A DNA stretch of 5,737 nucleotides from NCBI GenBank assembly GCA_013696015.1, contig JACCZI010000048.1, forward strand, positions 1-5,737, read 5' to 3'. The notes below the pieces were generated by a model, which was given only the letters and a program-made list of their open reading frames with translations, was not told the origin of the DNA and searched no databases. This DNA is from Nocardioidaceae bacterium. GTDB lineage: Bacteria > Actinomycetota > Actinomycetes > Propionibacteriales > Nocardioidaceae. The translations under genes and the position numbers were made by a program. Positions 5,170 to 5,737 of the stretch are shown here, one piece after another (within the stretch, counting starts at the first letter, position 1; each line of letters starts with the position of its first letter).

Positions 5170-5737
5170 ATGATCACCGCAGCAGCGCTGACCGCGCTGA
5201 CGGCGGTTCTTCTGAGCCGGCCTACCAGCACCCGGCGGCTGGTTGCTCTGTCACCGGTGCCGCATCCCGGCTCTCATGATCCCGGCACGACAAGCCGGTG
5301 GTGGGCGTCGCCGGTGCTAGCTGCCGTCCTCGCCGGCCTCGCCGTCGTACTAGTCGTGTCACCGCCATTGGGACTCGTCCCAGCCGTCGGCGCCGCCGTG
5401 GCTGCCCATCGCTGGGTGGTCGGGGCCGAGTCGGTCGAGGATCGGCGACGAGTGGACAGGCTCAACCAGGACCTGCCGCTGGCCGTCGACCTGCTGGTGG
5501 CCTGCCTAGTAGCCGGACGACCACCCGCCAGTGCCCTCGCCACGGTGGCGGCTGCGCTGCGCGGTCCGTTGGCCGACGAGCTGCGGACCGTAGCGGCCCA
5601 GCTCGACCTCGGGGCGGAGCCCGCGGTGGTGTGGCAGGTCATGGCCGGTGACCCGGCGTTGGGAGCGCTCGGCCGGTCCCTCGGACGGGCGACCCGCTCC
5701 GGGTCATCGGTGACGGAGGCGCTGAGTCGCTGCGCCG
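5170..5737 (+). CDS. tadC: Tad pilus inner-membrane platform protein TadC, N-terminal part (cut by window edge)
   Basis: The reading frame from ATG 5170 stays open for 189 codons to the window end, with no stop. A short hydrophobic start (about 2-16) is followed by a Ser/Pro/Arg-rich loop and two hydrophobic stretches (about 46-63 and 64-80). A basic cytoplasmic segment, EDRRRVDRLNQDLP, comes next. From about residue 101 the T2SSF domain begins: DLPLAVDLLVACLVAGRPPASAL, then LGRSLGRATRSGSSVTEALSRCA, the same helix pattern as in TadB. Position after tadB and the domain make it TadC, partner of TadB in the membrane platform. The remaining helices are outside the window. It holds several codons rare in such DNA (CTA at residues 50, 61 and 113, plus GTA, TCA and TTG), a mild oddity with no other sign of transfer. 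Confidence 0.88.
   Translation, partial: MITAAALTALTAVLLSRPTSTRRLVALSPVPHPGSHDPGTTSRWWASPVLAAVLAGLAVVLVVSPPLGLVPAVGAAVAAHRWVVGAESVEDRRRVDRLNQDLPLAVDLLVACLVAGRPPASALATVAAALRGPLADELRTVAAQLDLGAEPAVVWQVMAGDPALGALGRSLGRATRSGSSVTEALSRCA

Noticed and set aside
1..5737. tRNA, rRNA, CRISPR array, insertion sequence or phage genes
   Set aside because: No regularly spaced repeats, transposase or integrase motifs or cloverleaf pattern were seen on either strand.

Overview
The window comes from a very GC-rich genome. It carries gene families and an order typical of Actinobacteria: a HAD-IB phosphatase gene divergent from ssd, followed by tadA, tadB and tadC. This is the arrangement I recall around Rv3657c-Rv3661 of Mycobacterium tuberculosis. 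Frequent GTG starts and TANNNT -10 boxes placed directly before start codons (leaderless transcripts) fit the same phylum. I cannot assign a genus from the sequence.

Layout, left to right. (1) A minus-strand class I SAM-dependent methyltransferase is cut by the left edge; only its first 57 codons are present. (2) Divergent from it, a plus-strand gene (273-986) encodes a Fic-fold-like protein. It has kept the SxxxEG inhibitory-helix motif but lost the catalytic His and the first Arg of the Fic motif, so it reads as a probable pseudoenzyme. (3) A strong 16-bp stem-loop (987-1029) begins right after that gene's stop and is followed by about 135 bp with nothing I recognise. (4) A convergent minus-strand HAD-IB hydrolase (1165-2019) has all four HAD motifs and a C-terminal membrane segment. 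(5) An 83-bp divergent spacer holds the HAD promoter and a small palindrome. (6) A tightly packed plus-strand operon follows: ssd (CpaE/TadZ/MinD-like), tadA (secretion ATPase), tadB and tadC (inner-membrane platform). It has 3-bp and 1-bp overlaps and a 3-bp gap, and tadC runs off the right edge.

The ssd-tadABC genes encode the motor side of a Tad (Flp-type) pilus or secretion apparatus. Ssd probably positions the machine, TadA powers it, and TadB and TadC form the membrane platform that TadA drives. The pilin and TadE/TadF-like genes would be expected beyond the right edge. The HAD and Fic-like genes are neighbours whose link to the pilus is unproven.

The window is mostly a recognisable actinobacterial locus, and I do not see a wholly new system. 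The points worth a second look are the degenerate Fic-like protein, the three genes with matching leaderless promoter geometry (which move two starts inward from the first ATG), and the Ssd protein, which lacks the P-loop lysines and also has a degenerate receiver domain.
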